A DNA stretch of 64,000 bases from Staphylococcus kloosii (GCF_003019255.1 NZ_CP027846.1:2356001-2420000), one strand, 5' to 3'. Positions 52,443 to 61,835 are shown, numbered from the stretch's first letter. Numbers and translations: made by a program. Notes: generated by a model from the letters alone, not told the origin.

Positions 52443-54392
52443 TTATTCGTTCATAGCTTCTGAAGCTTCTGCTTCTACTTGTGTAACTTTCGGTTTTAAT
52501 AAACCATAGATAATCGCTGCCACAACTGCACCTATTATTATCGCAATTAATGATTGCAATGCATGTGTGATATCAGTTGCAAAGATAACGATAATACCAC
52601 CATGTGGCGCTTGTATTGCTGAACCTAATCCTAATGCGATAGCTCCTGCTACACCTGATCCAACCATCATTGATGGAATAACACGTAATGGGTCGGCAGC
52701 CGCAAATGGTATTGCACCTTCAGTTATAAAGGAGAATCCCATTACAAAGTTAGGAATAATTGACCCTTTTTGTTCTTTGGTAAATTTCTTACGGAAAATC
52801 AACATAGCAATTGAGATTGCGATTGGAGGCACCATACCACCTATCATTGCTGCAGTAATTGGCGCGCTATTTCCTTCAGTCAACGCTGCAGTCGCAAATA
52901 CATATGCTGCTTTATTGAAAGGACCACCCATATCAATAGCCATCATTGCACCAATGACTAAACCAAGCAACACAATATTGGCACCTGATAGACCATTTAG
53001 ACCATTTAATAATAAGTTATTTAACCATGAAGCAGGCGGATTAATAACGTATACCATTAATAGTCCAGTTATCGTAACTGACAATACCGGATAAATTAAA
53101 GTTGGTTTTAAACCTTCTAAAGATTGAGGTAAACCATTAACTAAACGTTTAACGCCTTGAGTTAAGTAACCTGCTAAGAAACCTGCTAAAATACCACCAA
53201 TAAACCCTGCGTCACCTGAAACAGCTAACATACCACCTACTAAACCAGCAGCGAAACCTGGTTTATCCGCAATACTTCTAGCAATGTAACCAGCTAAAAT
53301 TGGAATAATTAATGCAAAGGCACTATTTTTACCAATATTCCACAGTTGTTCGGCGAATGCATTATGTTCAGAACTTTTCGGATCGAATGAATTGGCACCA
53401 AATAAAAAGACGATTGCCATCAAGATACCACCAGAAATAACTAACGGTAACATATTCGATACACCATTCATAAGGTGTTTATAAATGGTTTTCCCTATAC
53501 CTTTGCTATTGTCTTCAGCCGCTTGATTACGTTTACCACCAGACGCAACAAATGGTTTTCTAGATGTATCTTGAGCTAAATTAATCAACGTTTCTGGTCG
53601 TTTTATACCATCTGCAACAGGTACTTCTACTACATTTTTACCATCAAAACGGTCTGTTTCAACATGCACATCCGCCGCAACGATAATACCAGTAGCTTTA
53701 GCGATATCTTCATCAGTCAGTGCGTTTTTCACACCACCCGAACCGTTTGTCTCTACTTTTATTTGTACACCCATTTGTTTAGCTTGTTTTTTCAATGAAT
53801 CTCTTGCCATGTAAGTATGCGCAATACCAGTTGGACAAGCAGTTACAGCTAATATATATGGTTCATCTTTTGCTTCATCATCAGTTGATGTAGTTGTAGC
53901 AACACTTTGTTGCTCAGCATTTTCTTCTTCAGTTGCTTCATCATCTGCACGGTCAATAATTTGCAGTACTTCTTCAGGTGATTGAGCCGCTAATAAATCT
54001 GCTCTAACTTTGTCATCCATCAATATACCTGATAACTTAGCTAAGGCGTCGAGATGCGTTTGTGCGCCTCCTTCGGGAGCTGCAATCATAAAGAATAAAT
54101 GGGCAGGTTGCATATCAAGACTTTGATAATCAACACCACTTTGCGATTTACCAAAGGCGATAGCTGGTTTATTTACAGCCGCAACCTTAGCATGAGGTAT
54201 AGCTATACCTTCACCAATACCAGTAGTACTTTGTGATTCACGATTAAATATTGCTGATTTAAATGATTCAACATCATTTAAAATTCCCGCTTCATCGAGT
54301 TGAGTTACAAGCTCGTCTATGACTCCATTTTTCTCCGTGGCATTTAAATCCATTGCTATCGTATCTTTTGTTAATAATTCAGTTATTCTCAT
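52443..54392 (-). CDS. fruA: Fructose PTS transporter, subunits IIABC
   Basis: FruA imports fructose and phosphorylates it to fructose 1-phosphate. The 649-residue protein has a fructose-type IIA domain (1-145; phospho-His in GIAIPHAKVAAV near 64), an acidic linker, a IIB domain (about 175-270; phospho-Cys in VTACPTGIAHTYMA near 182) and a membrane IIC domain (about 300-640) with eight or more segments (MAIDMGGPFNKAAYVF). ATG 54392 has GGGAG eight bases upstream; a start at 54425 is less likely. It overlaps the fruK end, in the fruR-fruK-fruA operon. Confidence 0.95.
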   Translation of the reverse strand: MRITELLTKDTIAMDLNATEKNGVIDELVTQLDEAGILNDVESFKSAIFNRESQSTTGIGEGIAIPHAKVAAVNKPAIAFGKSQSGVDYQSLDMQPAHLFFMIAAPEGGAQTHLDALAKLSGILMDDKVRADLLAAQSPEEVLQIIDRADDEATEEENAEQQSVATTTSTDDEAKDEPYILAVTACPTGIAHTYMARDSLKKQAKQMGVQIKVETNGSGGVKNALTDEDIAKATGIIVAADVHVETDRFDGKNVVEVPVADGIKRPETLINLAQDTSRKPFVASGGKRNQAAEDNSKGIGKTIYKHLMNGVSNMLPLVISGGILMAIVFLFGANSFDPKSSEHNAFAEQLWNIGKNSAFALIIPILAGYIARSIADKPGFAAGLVGGMLAVSGDAGFIGGILAGFLAGYLTQGVKRLVNGLPQSLEGLKPTLIYPVLSVTITGLLMVYVINPPASWLNNLLLNGLNGLSGANIVLLGLVIGAMMAIDMGGPFNKAAYVFATAALTEGNSAPITAAMIGGMVPPIAISIAMLIFRKKFTKEQKGSIIPNFVMGFSFITEGAIPFAAADPLRVIPSMMVGSGVAGAIALGLGSAIQAPHGGIIVIFATDITHALQSLIAIIIGAVVAAIIYGLLKPKVTQVEAEASEAMNE

Positions 54393-54393
54393 C

Positions 54394-55317
54394 TTAATCA
54401 CTCCCATCAAGTTTGTGAATTTCAACTTGTGATTCTATATTTTTTATTGCTTCACCTTGTGCTAAGTCATCATTAAAGGCTGTTGCTGTCCCTGCAGCAA
54501 CTGCTAATTTAAATGCAGATGATACTGAGTAACCACTCGTTAAACCAGCAACCATTCCTGCTACTGTACTATCACCCGATCCAACAGTATTTATTACTTT
54601 ACCTTTAGGAACTGTGGCTTTGAAGCTTTGTTGATGGTCAACGTAAATTGCTCCTTCTCCCCCAAGCGACACAATCACTGATTTTGCACCTTGTGCTAAT
54701 ATTTCACGGCCATACTTAACCACTTCCGTGTCACTGTTAATCGTGACATCAAACATAACCTCTAATTCGTCTTTATTAGGTTTAATAAATAACGGACCAT
54801 ACGGTAGTACACTTTCAACTAAATGTTTCTCAGCATCTACTACTAATTGAGCACCTGTCGATTTAGTAATAGCTGCTATTTTTTCATAAACATCATTTCC
54901 TATACTTTTCGGTACACTACCAGCCACGATAACGATATCGTCAGCCGCAGTATTTTTAATCTTTTCAAGTAATGTATTTAATTGTTCCTCAGTAATTTGA
55001 GGACCCGGTGCATTGATTTCTGTCTCATTGTCAGTTTTTAATTTCACATTGATACGCGTGTCTTCATCCACTGTGACGAAATCTGTAGCAATGTTGCTGT
55101 TTAATAATGTATCTTTAATAAAGTTTCCTGGAAAGCCACCTACAAACCCTAAAGCGGTTGATGCAACATTTAATGTTTGCAGTACTCTTGAGACATTAAT
55201 GCCTTTCCCCCCAGCAAATTTATGCGTTGATGAAGCACGATTTAAACCATCAATTTGGAAGTCTTTCGAAACCATAATATAATCTATTGATGGGTTAAAA
55301 GTTACTGTATAAATCAT
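54394..55317 (-). CDS. fruK: 1-phosphofructokinase
   Basis: FruK phosphorylates fructose 1-phosphate to fructose 1,6-bisphosphate for glycolysis. The 307-residue PfkB/ribokinase-fold protein starts MIYTVTFNPSIDYIMVSKD; KFAGGKGINVSRVLQTLNV (pfkB signature 1) is near 35 and NTVGSGDSTVAGMVAG (signature 2 with the catalytic Asp in GSGD) near 248. AGGAGG precedes the ATG, which shares four bases with the stop of fruR (ATGA). The end overlaps the start region of fruA. Confidence 0.95.
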   Translation of the reverse strand: MIYTVTFNPSIDYIMVSKDFQIDGLNRASSTHKFAGGKGINVSRVLQTLNVASTALGFVGGFPGNFIKDTLLNSNIATDFVTVDEDTRINVKLKTDNETEINAPGPQITEEQLNTLLEKIKNTAADDIVIVAGSVPKSIGNDVYEKIAAITKSTGAQLVVDAEKHLVESVLPYGPLFIKPNKDELEVMFDVTINSDTEVVKYGREILAQGAKSVIVSLGGEGAIYVDHQQSFKATVPKGKVINTVGSGDSTVAGMVAGLTSGYSVSSAFKLAVAAGTATAFNDDLAQGEAIKNIESQVEIHKLDGSD

Positions 55318-56072
55318 CGTTTTCCTCCTAATATGTCGTAATGGCGACTAAATAAATCATAATTTTCAATTTCTTTAATTTGTTCTGAAGTGATTATTGA
55401 TACATCTTGATCAATAGGTACATTGGTGAAAAAGACTTTATTAAATTTAGAGCTGTCAGCAACAACAAATTTATTTAACGCTTGTTTCAAGGCATATTTT
55501 TTAACAAAAGCTTCTTGATCATCTGGTGTAGTTAAGCCATAGTTTATATCTATACCATTAATACCTATAAATGCTTTATCAAATCGGTATCGGCCCAGCG
55601 TTTCGATAGCACTAGGTCCGACAGTAGCAAACGTATTGGATTTAACTTGACCACCAATCGTTATCGTTTTGATACCATTTTTGATTAATTCTTCAACGTG
55701 GGTGAGACCATTGGTTACGACTGTAATGTTATTGCTAGTAATAAAAGGAATCATTTCTAGCGTAGACGAACCTGCATCTAAAAATACACAATCGTTATCT
55801 TCGATTAATTCTGAAGCTATTCGACCTATATCTTTCTTTTCATGAAGATTTTGGCTACGTTTATCAATAAGATTAGGTTCTATGACAACTGACTGGTTTA
55901 ATGTAGCACCACCATGCAGGCGCGTTAACTTCCCTAGTTGTTGCAGCTTAGATAAATCTCTACGTATAGTAGATGCACTACAGCCTATATTGTCGATTAA
56001 TTCTTGTAATGATAAGAAATCTTTTTTTGAAAGTTCATTCAAAATCAATTCATGACGTTTTTCAGTAATCAT
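55314..56072 (-). CDS. fruR: DeoR-family regulator of the fructose operon
   Basis: The 252-residue protein has an N-terminal helix-turn-helix (ELIDNIGCSASTIRRDLSKL near 22, the DeoR signature) and a C-terminal sugar-phosphate sensor domain of the isomerase-like fold (VFLDAGSSTLEMIPF near 93, GGQVKSNTFATVGPSAIETL). It heads the fruR-fruK-fruA operon. In other Firmicutes FruR represses the operon and is released by fructose 1-phosphate. AGGTGGG precedes ATG 56072. Candidate operators lie just upstream. Confidence 0.92.
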   Translation of the reverse strand: MITEKRHELILNELSKKDFLSLQELIDNIGCSASTIRRDLSKLQQLGKLTRLHGGATLNQSVVIEPNLIDKRSQNLHEKKDIGRIASELIEDNDCVFLDAGSSTLEMIPFITSNNITVVTNGLTHVEELIKNGIKTITIGGQVKSNTFATVGPSAIETLGRYRFDKAFIGINGIDINYGLTTPDDQEAFVKKYALKQALNKFVVADSSKFNKVFFTNVPIDQDVSIITSEQIKEIENYDLFSRHYDILGGKR

Positions 56073-56137
56073 CTTCCCACCTCATCTCACGACTAGTATA
56101 ATGTATACGTTTTCTTAAATCAATCATTTTTTATCAA

Positions 56138-56200
56138 TTTCATTCAAAAACAATCACATTTTTTGTATTTTTAGCTAAATTCATTCAAAAACAACCATTT
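56138..56200 (-). promoter_or_regulatory. Direct repeats upstream of fruR, candidate FruR operators
   Basis: TTCATTCAAAAACAA occurs at 56139-56153 and again at 56180-56194, 41 bp apart, about four helical turns. A partial CAATCACATT follows both the first copy (56151-56160) and stands again at 56207-56216. Read on the minus strand they give TTGTTTTTGAATGAA. The place, between fruR and its promoter area, suits autoregulation by FruR, but no footprint exists here. Confidence 0.55.
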
Positions 56201-56223
56201 AACGCCAATCACATTCCAAAAGA

Positions 56224-56262
56224 AATAAAAAAATAGCAATTCAGTTGTATTACTGAATTGCT
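56224..56262 (-). terminator. Terminator after ybaK
   Basis: AGCAATTCAG (56235-56244) pairs with CTGAATTGCT (56253-56262), followed on the minus strand by ATTTTTTTATTT. Confidence 0.9.
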
Positions 56263-56306
56263 ACTGCTTTTTAAATTACATTAAACTTATAACCACAATT
56301 AAATCG

Positions 56307-56783
56307 TTATTCTATAATATTGGCAGCTTCTGCTTCTGCTATATAAATCAAATCTTGGCTATTTATTTTAATTTGCATACCGCGTTCTCCGCCGCTAACA
56401 TAAACATTTTGTAGCTGTAATGCACTTTCATCTATATACGTTGGAAAGTGTTTTTTCATGCCTATTGGTGAACAACCACCTCTCACATAACCTGTAACTT
56501 GTTTCAGTCGCTCAAGTGGCAATAACGCTAATTTCTTTTGTTGTGCGGTATGCGCTGCCTGTTTCATATTCAACGTTTCCTCGACTGGAATTACAAATAT
56601 AAAACATTCATGTTGTGCATTTTCTAGTACTAGCGTTTTATACACAAACTTAGCATCTACACCAACAATTTGCGCAACCGTAGCCCCGTCCATATGTTTA
56701 TTCGTAACTTCATATTTGTTTAGCTCATAATCGATATTGGCTTTTTCTAATATACGCATCGCATTCGTTTTTTTATGTTTCAT
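56307..56783 (-). CDS. ybaK: Cys-tRNA(Pro)/Cys-tRNA(Cys) deacylase YbaK/EbsC
   Basis: YbaK removes cysteine wrongly loaded on tRNA(Pro), a trans-editing step in translation quality control. The 158 residues include KTLVLENAQHECFIFVIPVE (with the substrate-binding Lys near 45) and GYVRGGCSPIGMKKHFPTYID near 98, the GGxSPxG motif of the INS/YbaK superfamily. ATG 56783 is used because AAGGTG lies six bases upstream; an in-frame GTG at 56792 is part of that site. It is transcribed alone, upstream of fruR on the minus strand, with a terminator after it. Confidence 0.9.
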   Translation of the reverse strand: MKHKKTNAMRILEKANIDYELNKYEVTNKHMDGATVAQIVGVDAKFVYKTLVLENAQHECFIFVIPVEETLNMKQAAHTAQQKKLALLPLERLKQVTGYVRGGCSPIGMKKHFPTYIDESALQLQNVYVSGGERGMQIKINSQDLIYIAEAEAANIIE

Positions 56784-56865
56784 GAGAGACACCTTCTAGA
56801 AATATTTATAATGTTCCTTCAAACGTTAGATGTCAAAAGCAACAATATTTAACCTCGCTATTAAT

Positions 56866-57735
56866 TTAATCAAGGTTGAGTGATTTAATAAATGTTTTTA
56901 ACTCGTCACGCATCGACTGGTCTTTTAATGCAAATTCAATCGTCGTTTTAACAAAACCTAACTTTTCACCTACGTCAAAACGATTACCTTCAAAATCATA
57001 GGCAAAAACTTGATTATCTTTATTTAAACGTTCAATCGCATCTGTTAGCTGAATTTCGCCACCTGCACCTTTACCTTGTGTCTCTAAATAATTGAAGATT
57101 TCTGCTGTAAGGACATAACGTCCCATTATTGCTAAATTCGAAGGCGCAGTGCCTTCAGCTGGTTTTTCAACAAACTTTTTCACTTCATAGCGTCGTCCTT
57201 GTTGTGCTATAGGATCAATAATGCCATATCTATGCGTTTCTTCTTCTGGAACTTCTTGAACACCTATCACTGACTTTTCAGTTTGCTCATAAATATCCAT
57301 AAGTTGTTTGATTGCAGGCGTATCTGATTCAACGATATCGTCACCTAATAATACAGCGAATGGTTCATCACCTATAAATTGACGTGCTGAATAAATAGCA
57401 TGCCCTAATCCCTTTTGTTCTTTTTGTCTTACATAGAAAATATTGGCTAATTCAGTTGAATATTTTACACGTTCTAATAAATCATCTTTTCCTTTTTCTT
57501 CTAAAATCATTTCTAATTCTTTTTGATTATCAAAATGATCTTCTATTGCTCTTTTATGTTTACCTGTAACGATAATAATGTCTTCGATTCCAGCTTTTGC
57601 TGCTTCTTCGACTATGTATTGTATTGTTGGTTTATCTAATATAGGCAACATTTCTTTAGGCATTGCTTTTGTTGCCGGTAAAAATCTTGTACCTAACCCC
57701 GCAGCAGGTATGATTGCTTTTTTTATCTTTTTCAC
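56866..57735 (-). CDS. gtaB: UTP-glucose-1-phosphate uridylyltransferase GtaB
   Basis: GtaB makes UDP-glucose, the donor for the diglucosyl glycolipid anchor of lipoteichoic acid and other glycans. The 289 residues contain KAIIPAAGLGTRFLPATKAM (nucleotide-binding loop), PKEMLPILDKPTIQYIVEE and KGLGHAIYSARQFIGDEPFA, all conserved, and the catalytic acid residues in LLGDDIVES near 132. GTG 57735 behind GGGTGA gives the same N-terminus as S. aureus; an in-frame ATG at 57753 would lengthen it without support. It lies between ybaK and an exported protein, as a single gene. Confidence 0.95.
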   Translation of the reverse strand: MKKIKKAIIPAAGLGTRFLPATKAMPKEMLPILDKPTIQYIVEEAAKAGIEDIIIVTGKHKRAIEDHFDNQKELEMILEEKGKDDLLERVKYSTELANIFYVRQKEQKGLGHAIYSARQFIGDEPFAVLLGDDIVESDTPAIKQLMDIYEQTEKSVIGVQEVPEEETHRYGIIDPIAQQGRRYEVKKFVEKPAEGTAPSNLAIMGRYVLTAEIFNYLETQGKGAGGEIQLTDAIERLNKDNQVFAYDFEGNRFDVGEKLGFVKTTIEFALKDQSMRDELKTFIKSLNLD

Positions 57736-57804
57736 AAAGTTCACCCATTTCATAATATATATACTTCATTCATCTATATCGTATCATTGATTTTTTATGG
57801 AATA

Positions 57805-57838
57805 AAAAATCACATAAATCTAGTTTGATTTATGTGAA
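57805..57838 (-). terminator. Terminator after the exported protein gene
   Basis: TCACATAAATC (57810-57820) and GATTTATGTGA (57827-57837) pair perfectly; the minus strand continues with six T. Confidence 0.92.
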
Positions 57839-57864
57839 TCATAACATTTTTTTAAACGCGTCGG

Positions 57865-58602
57865 CTACTTCATTGTTGGTAAATTAACGACATTACCTGA
57901 ATTTGTTACATGTGCTTTTAAGCGTTTGTGATTTAATGGATTAACAAATAAATAAGTCATCCCTTTTGTTGTACGACTAATATTACTTAATGTCGCTTGG
58001 GGTGATAATTGGTCTTGCGCATATCTTTGTGCTATAACGCCCATTTCTTGTTTAGACATAGTAATACTTTGTCCTTCAGTTTTAACTGGCTTAAAAGCGT
58101 CATCATAAATATGAGCTTTATTTTGAACATCGACTGTCACTCTAAAATAAGTGTTTTGTTTTTTGGCATTTTCAAAAGTGAAAACATAATAGTATTTACC
58201 TTTATAATTTTTATCGATGGCATAATCATTATATCGATTATGCGTCTGATTCGTATTATTTACCAAAGATTGGGCCGAACCTAAAGCAGAAGTAAATGGA
58301 GGTAATCGTTTGTTTGCTGTTTCATTGTTATTAGATACTTGTGTAGTATTTTGGGCAATAGGAGTAGCATTTTTACCATTGCGCGGATTATTTAAACCTG
58401 AAGGTTGAATAGCTGCATCAATTGTATGGTGATATGCAAAAATACTTTCAACTTTATTAACTGCAACATTTTTTACAGTGGGCTTACTACAAATCAATTC
58501 ATGAACTTTTACGAGCGCATTTTGATTCGTGGCGATAAATAACAGGAAGGCTAGAAAGCATGCTAGTAAAAAAGTTACTAACCCTAGCATTAAATTTTTC
58601 AT
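57865..58602 (-). CDS. Uncharacterised membrane-anchored exported protein
   Basis: The 245-residue protein has one N-terminal membrane segment (MKNLMLGLVTFLLACFLAFL, residues 1-24) with no lipobox in a normal place, so it is probably anchored outside the cell. A Thr/Asn/Gln-rich linker (60-125) follows. The C-terminal part (130-245) is a compact beta-rich domain with KGKYYYVFTFENAKKQNTYF and RVTVDVQNKAHIYDDAFKPV, somewhat PepSY-like. I do not recognise a family. GGGGAGG precedes ATG 58602. It lies beside gtaB and norA on the same strand but ends in its own terminator. Confidence 0.7.
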   Translation of the reverse strand: MKNLMLGLVTFLLACFLAFLLFIATNQNALVKVHELICSKPTVKNVAVNKVESIFAYHHTIDAAIQPSGLNNPRNGKNATPIAQNTTQVSNNNETANKRLPPFTSALGSAQSLVNNTNQTHNRYNDYAIDKNYKGKYYYVFTFENAKKQNTYFRVTVDVQNKAHIYDDAFKPVKTEGQSITMSKQEMGVIAQRYAQDQLSPQATLSNISRTTKGMTYLFVNPLNHKRLKAHVTNSGNVVNLPTMK

Positions 58603-58776
58603 AAGTTACCTCCCCATCACTGATTTATTTTAATAAATAGTAACATAAAAAAAGTGATTATAACGTTAAGTGTAGTACAATTTAAAAAGAATGTAATGTA
58701 TGTAACATATTTATTACGAATTTAAAAAATTACTATAACAAAATTGTCACAAAACCACTAACATCGTAAATTTCCA

Positions 58777-58820
58777 ATAAAAAAACACTCTTATCTACAT
58801 TATTAGATAAAAGTGTTGAT
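58777..58820 (-). terminator. Terminator after norA
   Basis: AACACT-C-TTATCT (58784-58796) pairs with AGATAA-A-AGTGTT (58805-58817), with a minus-strand TTTTTATTGG after it. Confidence 0.85.
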
Positions 58821-58851
58821 TAAATATCTTTTTACTTAATTAATTTTTTAG

Positions 58852-60018
58852 TTAAGCTTTTGCTTTTTTACGTTTCATTCTTAAAGCTTTTTCAATGAAA
58901 ATTACAATTATCCCTAAAATCATAACGACTACTGACATATATAGTGGAAATTCAAAATTAACATCAAACAATGATCCTGCAACTAATGGTCCAATAAAGT
59001 TACCCATACTCGTAAACGTGGAGTTTAAACCGCCCGCAAAGCCTTGACGATCTCCTGCGATATTGGAAAAATAATTCGTAATTGCTGGACGAATCATATC
59101 AAATCCAATAAAGACAATGAAACTAACAATCATGATTCCCCAGTAACTTTGCGTTATCGTCAATGCGACCAACACAATTGCAGAATATACCAATGAATAT
59201 GTTATAAAATTGAGTTCACTGAAATATTTCATAAATTTATCGAAAAAGAACACTTGGAATACTGCGCCTGCTATACCACCACCAGTAATGGCGATAGAAA
59301 TATCTAATGGTGAATAATGAGCTTTATCCGCAGTATATAATGGAAACAATGTCTCAAATGAAGACAAACCAAAAGCTAATACGAGCGTTAAAATGATTGG
59401 CGTTAAAAATACTTTCCAATTTATTTTACTCAATAACTCTGGCTGATAATTTGTAAAACCAGCCGTCGTCGCTTTCTTAGGGTTATGAATAAGTATGATC
59501 GATAAAATTAAAGCTAAAATACCACTAAATCCTGCAACAAAGAATGGTAAACGGTGTGAAAATTCGGCTAAAAAGCCACCTAATCCAGGTCCTAAAATAA
59601 AACCGGAATTAATAATGGCCGACATATAACCAAAGTTTTTAGCTTTATCTCCTGCTGGTGATATATCTGCTATTAAGCCTGTTACACCTGGCATAACCAT
59701 ACCTGCACTAAAACCGCCTAATATTCTTGATACAATTAGTAAAGTGAAGGAGTGACTAATCGCAAAGAGAAATTCTGAAATTGCGAAAAGTAACAACCCG
59801 ATACATATAATTAACTTTTTACCAAGTTTATCGGCTAGCGTACCACCAAAAGGTGATATAACCATTTGAGCCAATGCAAAGACAGCTACTAAGACTCCTA
59901 AATCGCTCCCTTTTAAGCCTAAATCTTTCAAATATACAGGTAATACAGGAACGATTAACCCTATACCTAAGAAAACTAGAAATATATTAAAATATAAGAC
60001 GTAAAACTGTTTATTCAT
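58852..60018 (-). CDS. norA: Multidrug efflux pump NorA (MFS, DHA1)
   Basis: NorA exports fluoroquinolones, dyes and biocides in exchange for protons. The 388 residues, the same length as S. aureus NorA, form 12 membrane segments. GTLADKLGKKLIICIG (motif A) is near 60, SRILGGFSAGMVMPGVTGLI (motif B region) near 97, NSGFILGPGLGGFLAE (motif C) near 137. The residues around 220-310 (SFETLFPLYTADK; FDMIRPAITNYFSNIAG) are nearly identical to S. aureus. AGGGAGAG precedes ATG 60018. No strong regulatory box is clear; MgrA and NorG control it in S. aureus. Confidence 0.95.
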   Translation of the reverse strand: MNKQFYVLYFNIFLVFLGIGLIVPVLPVYLKDLGLKGSDLGVLVAVFALAQMVISPFGGTLADKLGKKLIICIGLLLFAISEFLFAISHSFTLLIVSRILGGFSAGMVMPGVTGLIADISPAGDKAKNFGYMSAIINSGFILGPGLGGFLAEFSHRLPFFVAGFSGILALILSIILIHNPKKATTAGFTNYQPELLSKINWKVFLTPIILTLVLAFGLSSFETLFPLYTADKAHYSPLDISIAITGGGIAGAVFQVFFFDKFMKYFSELNFITYSLVYSAIVLVALTITQSYWGIMIVSFIVFIGFDMIRPAITNYFSNIAGDRQGFAGGLNSTFTSMGNFIGPLVAGSLFDVNFEFPLYMSVVVMILGIIVIFIEKALRMKRKKAKA

Positions 60019-60223
60019 AATTCACTCTCCCTACACTCAAATTAAAGGTTTTAGTTGGATTATTATACAACTTATCAACGTGTATATTTTGCATAATATT
60101 ACAATATTCTATTACAACTATCATAATGAACACAATAGAAAAATTTAAATTTTTTGAGTTATAAACAAAACAACTCTGGGTAATTAATAATTATACAGAA
60201 ATAAACAAATGGGTGGGAGTTAT

Positions 60224-60652
60224 ATGAACTATAAAGTTGATGGTCAAACTATTATCTTAGTATTAGAACAAGGCGAAGACATTGTTGAACAAGTAACTGC
60301 AATCGCGCAGCAACAAAATGGTAAATTTGGTACTGTTAGTGGTATTGGAGCTTGCCAAGGCGTAGAATTGAATTTTTATAATCTTGAAACGCAAACGTAT
60401 GAAAAGCGAGCAGTAAAAGAACCACTCGAACTTATAAGCTTGCTCGGTAATATTTCACATGTTGACGATAAACCATTTGCTCATTTACATGCTACTTTTG
60501 GTACAAATCAATATCAAACTTTAAGTGGTCATTTAACTAAAGCAATCGTTTCTGCAACTGCAGAAATTGTCATTACAATGACTGATGTAGATATCAACCG
60601 TAAACATAACAGTAAAATTGGCTTGAATTTATTAGATTTATCATCAGATTGA
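60224..60652 (+). CDS. PPC/DUF296 domain protein
   Basis: The 142-residue protein is a stand-alone PPC (DUF296) domain. Family segments include VLEQGEDIVEQVTAIAQQQ, GTVSGIGACQGVELNFYN, and PFAHLHATFG near 83, where paired His residues may bind a metal. In plants the domain joins AT-hooks; bacterial stand-alone versions are uncharacterised and form trimers. ATG 60224 has GGTGGGAG four to five bases upstream; an in-frame start at 60209 includes that site. It diverges from norA and has its own terminator. Confidence 0.85.
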   Translation: MNYKVDGQTIILVLEQGEDIVEQVTAIAQQQNGKFGTVSGIGACQGVELNFYNLETQTYEKRAVKEPLELISLLGNISHVDDKPFAHLHATFGTNQYQTLSGHLTKAIVSATAEIVITMTDVDINRKHNSKIGLNLLDLSSD

Positions 60653-60669
60653 TAATTTATAGCCATAAA

Positions 60670-60720
60670 ATAATACAGAGGTGTATGCTTGCTATAATGA
60701 GTTGTCGCCTCTGTTTTTAT
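60670..60720 (+). terminator. Terminator after the PPC-domain gene
   Basis: ACAGAGG (60675-60681) pairs with CCTCTGT (60708-60714), 26-base loop, followed by TTTTTATT. The stretch 60721-60936 that follows shows no further gene. Confidence 0.72.
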
Positions 60721-60936
60721 TTGTTTTTTTAAGTATTATGAATTTTAAATGACTTAAAAATAACTTTAAACTGCCTGCTCATAGCTATTACAGGTTAAAA
60801 AGAAGTCTGCTATTATATTTCTTTTCCATTGCTTATAAAAAACAAAACATGTATTATTAAATCTCATATTCTCAAACACACTTTATACTATTAGTATATA
60901 TTCAAAATAGTCGTTTTAGTAAGGAAGGTAAGTCTT

Positions 60937-61569
60937 ATGAACTTTAAATATAAAGTACGATATATAGCACGTATTGTATTTTTATTACTCATAATCATTT
61001 CTATCTTAAAAAATAATGTTTATGGGTTTATGACACTCAATCTCTTTTTAGCATATATTCCTTTAGAATTATGTTTATTACTTAAATTGTTTAAACCTAG
61101 ACGTAAATTTGAATGGCCCCTATTCGTTATCTTTTCACTTATTTTCGTCTTTATGGTGCCAAATACGTTTTATATGATTACTGATTTAATACATTTAAAT
61201 CAATTCGCTTTTAACTTTTATGCTGGTTTGAATATTATCGAATGGAAATACTTCTCATATTTAGTTGCTGCAGTATTTTTCGCTCTCTATTGTTTAATGT
61301 TGATATTCTTAGAAATGAGTACATTCACCCGTTATATGTGGTTAAATCGTACAATTATTCTAATCATGATGTTTTTAAATGGGCTTGGTATATATATGGG
61401 CAGATTTTTACGTGTTCATTCAGTTTACTTGATAAACGAGCCATTAAGAATTATCAGAGAGGTATTCGTAGCAATTTTTAACGTAGATACAATTATTTTC
61501 GTATTGTTGATGGTTTGCTTACAATTATTGCTTGTATTGTTTATGAAAGGAGTTCGTATGGCAAAATGA
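60937..61569 (+). CDS. DUF1361 membrane protein
   Basis: The 210-residue protein has six or seven membrane segments and the DUF1361 motif MVPNTFYMITDLIHLNQF near 70 (NxxYxxTD-type), with GLGIYMGRFLRVHSVYLIN near 148. It is a family of unknown function. AGGAAGG lies about eleven bases before ATG 60937. The downstream small membrane gene starts within its stop codon (ATGA overlap), which suggests that the two are made together. The charged C-terminal end MKGVRMAK faces the cytoplasm. Confidence 0.82.
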   Translation: MNFKYKVRYIARIVFLLLIIISILKNNVYGFMTLNLFLAYIPLELCLLLKLFKPRRKFEWPLFVIFSLIFVFMVPNTFYMITDLIHLNQFAFNFYAGLNIIEWKYFSYLVAAVFFALYCLMLIFLEMSTFTRYMWLNRTIILIMMFLNGLGIYMGRFLRVHSVYLINEPLRIIREVFVAIFNVDTIIFVLLMVCLQLLLVLFMKGVRMAK

Positions 61570-61835
61570 TCACAAAAATTATAATTTTGTTAGTTATCAT
61601 TATCTTACTCCAACTCATTATTGGTCATTTTTTACACGAAGTAGGATTTTCACTACTTCATAGTATTATTTTAATGCTATTCCCATTAGGTATAGGGCTG
61701 TTCTTCTTGCAATTATTTTATTATGAGCAACGCTATCCAGAATGGTCAGTTCCTTTAAAAGTAAAATTAAGATTAAAATATATGTATATCATTACATTCT
61801 TTGAATACGTTGCTGTTTATATTTGCTTATTTTAA
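61566..61835 (+). CDS. Small membrane protein coupled to the DUF1361 gene
   Basis: The 89-residue protein has three hydrophobic stretches (residues 3-23, 28-50, 72-89) with a charged segment EQRYPEWSVPLKVKLRLKY between the last two. Its ATG overlaps the stop codon of the DUF1361 gene; AAGGAG is about 13 bases away, so translation probably relies on coupling. An in-frame TTG start at 61515 is possible but poor. No family is recognised. Confidence 0.6.
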   Translation: MITKIIILLVIIILLQLIIGHFLHEVGFSLLHSIILMLFPLGIGLFFLQLFYYEQRYPEWSVPLKVKLRLKYMYIITFFEYVAVYICLF

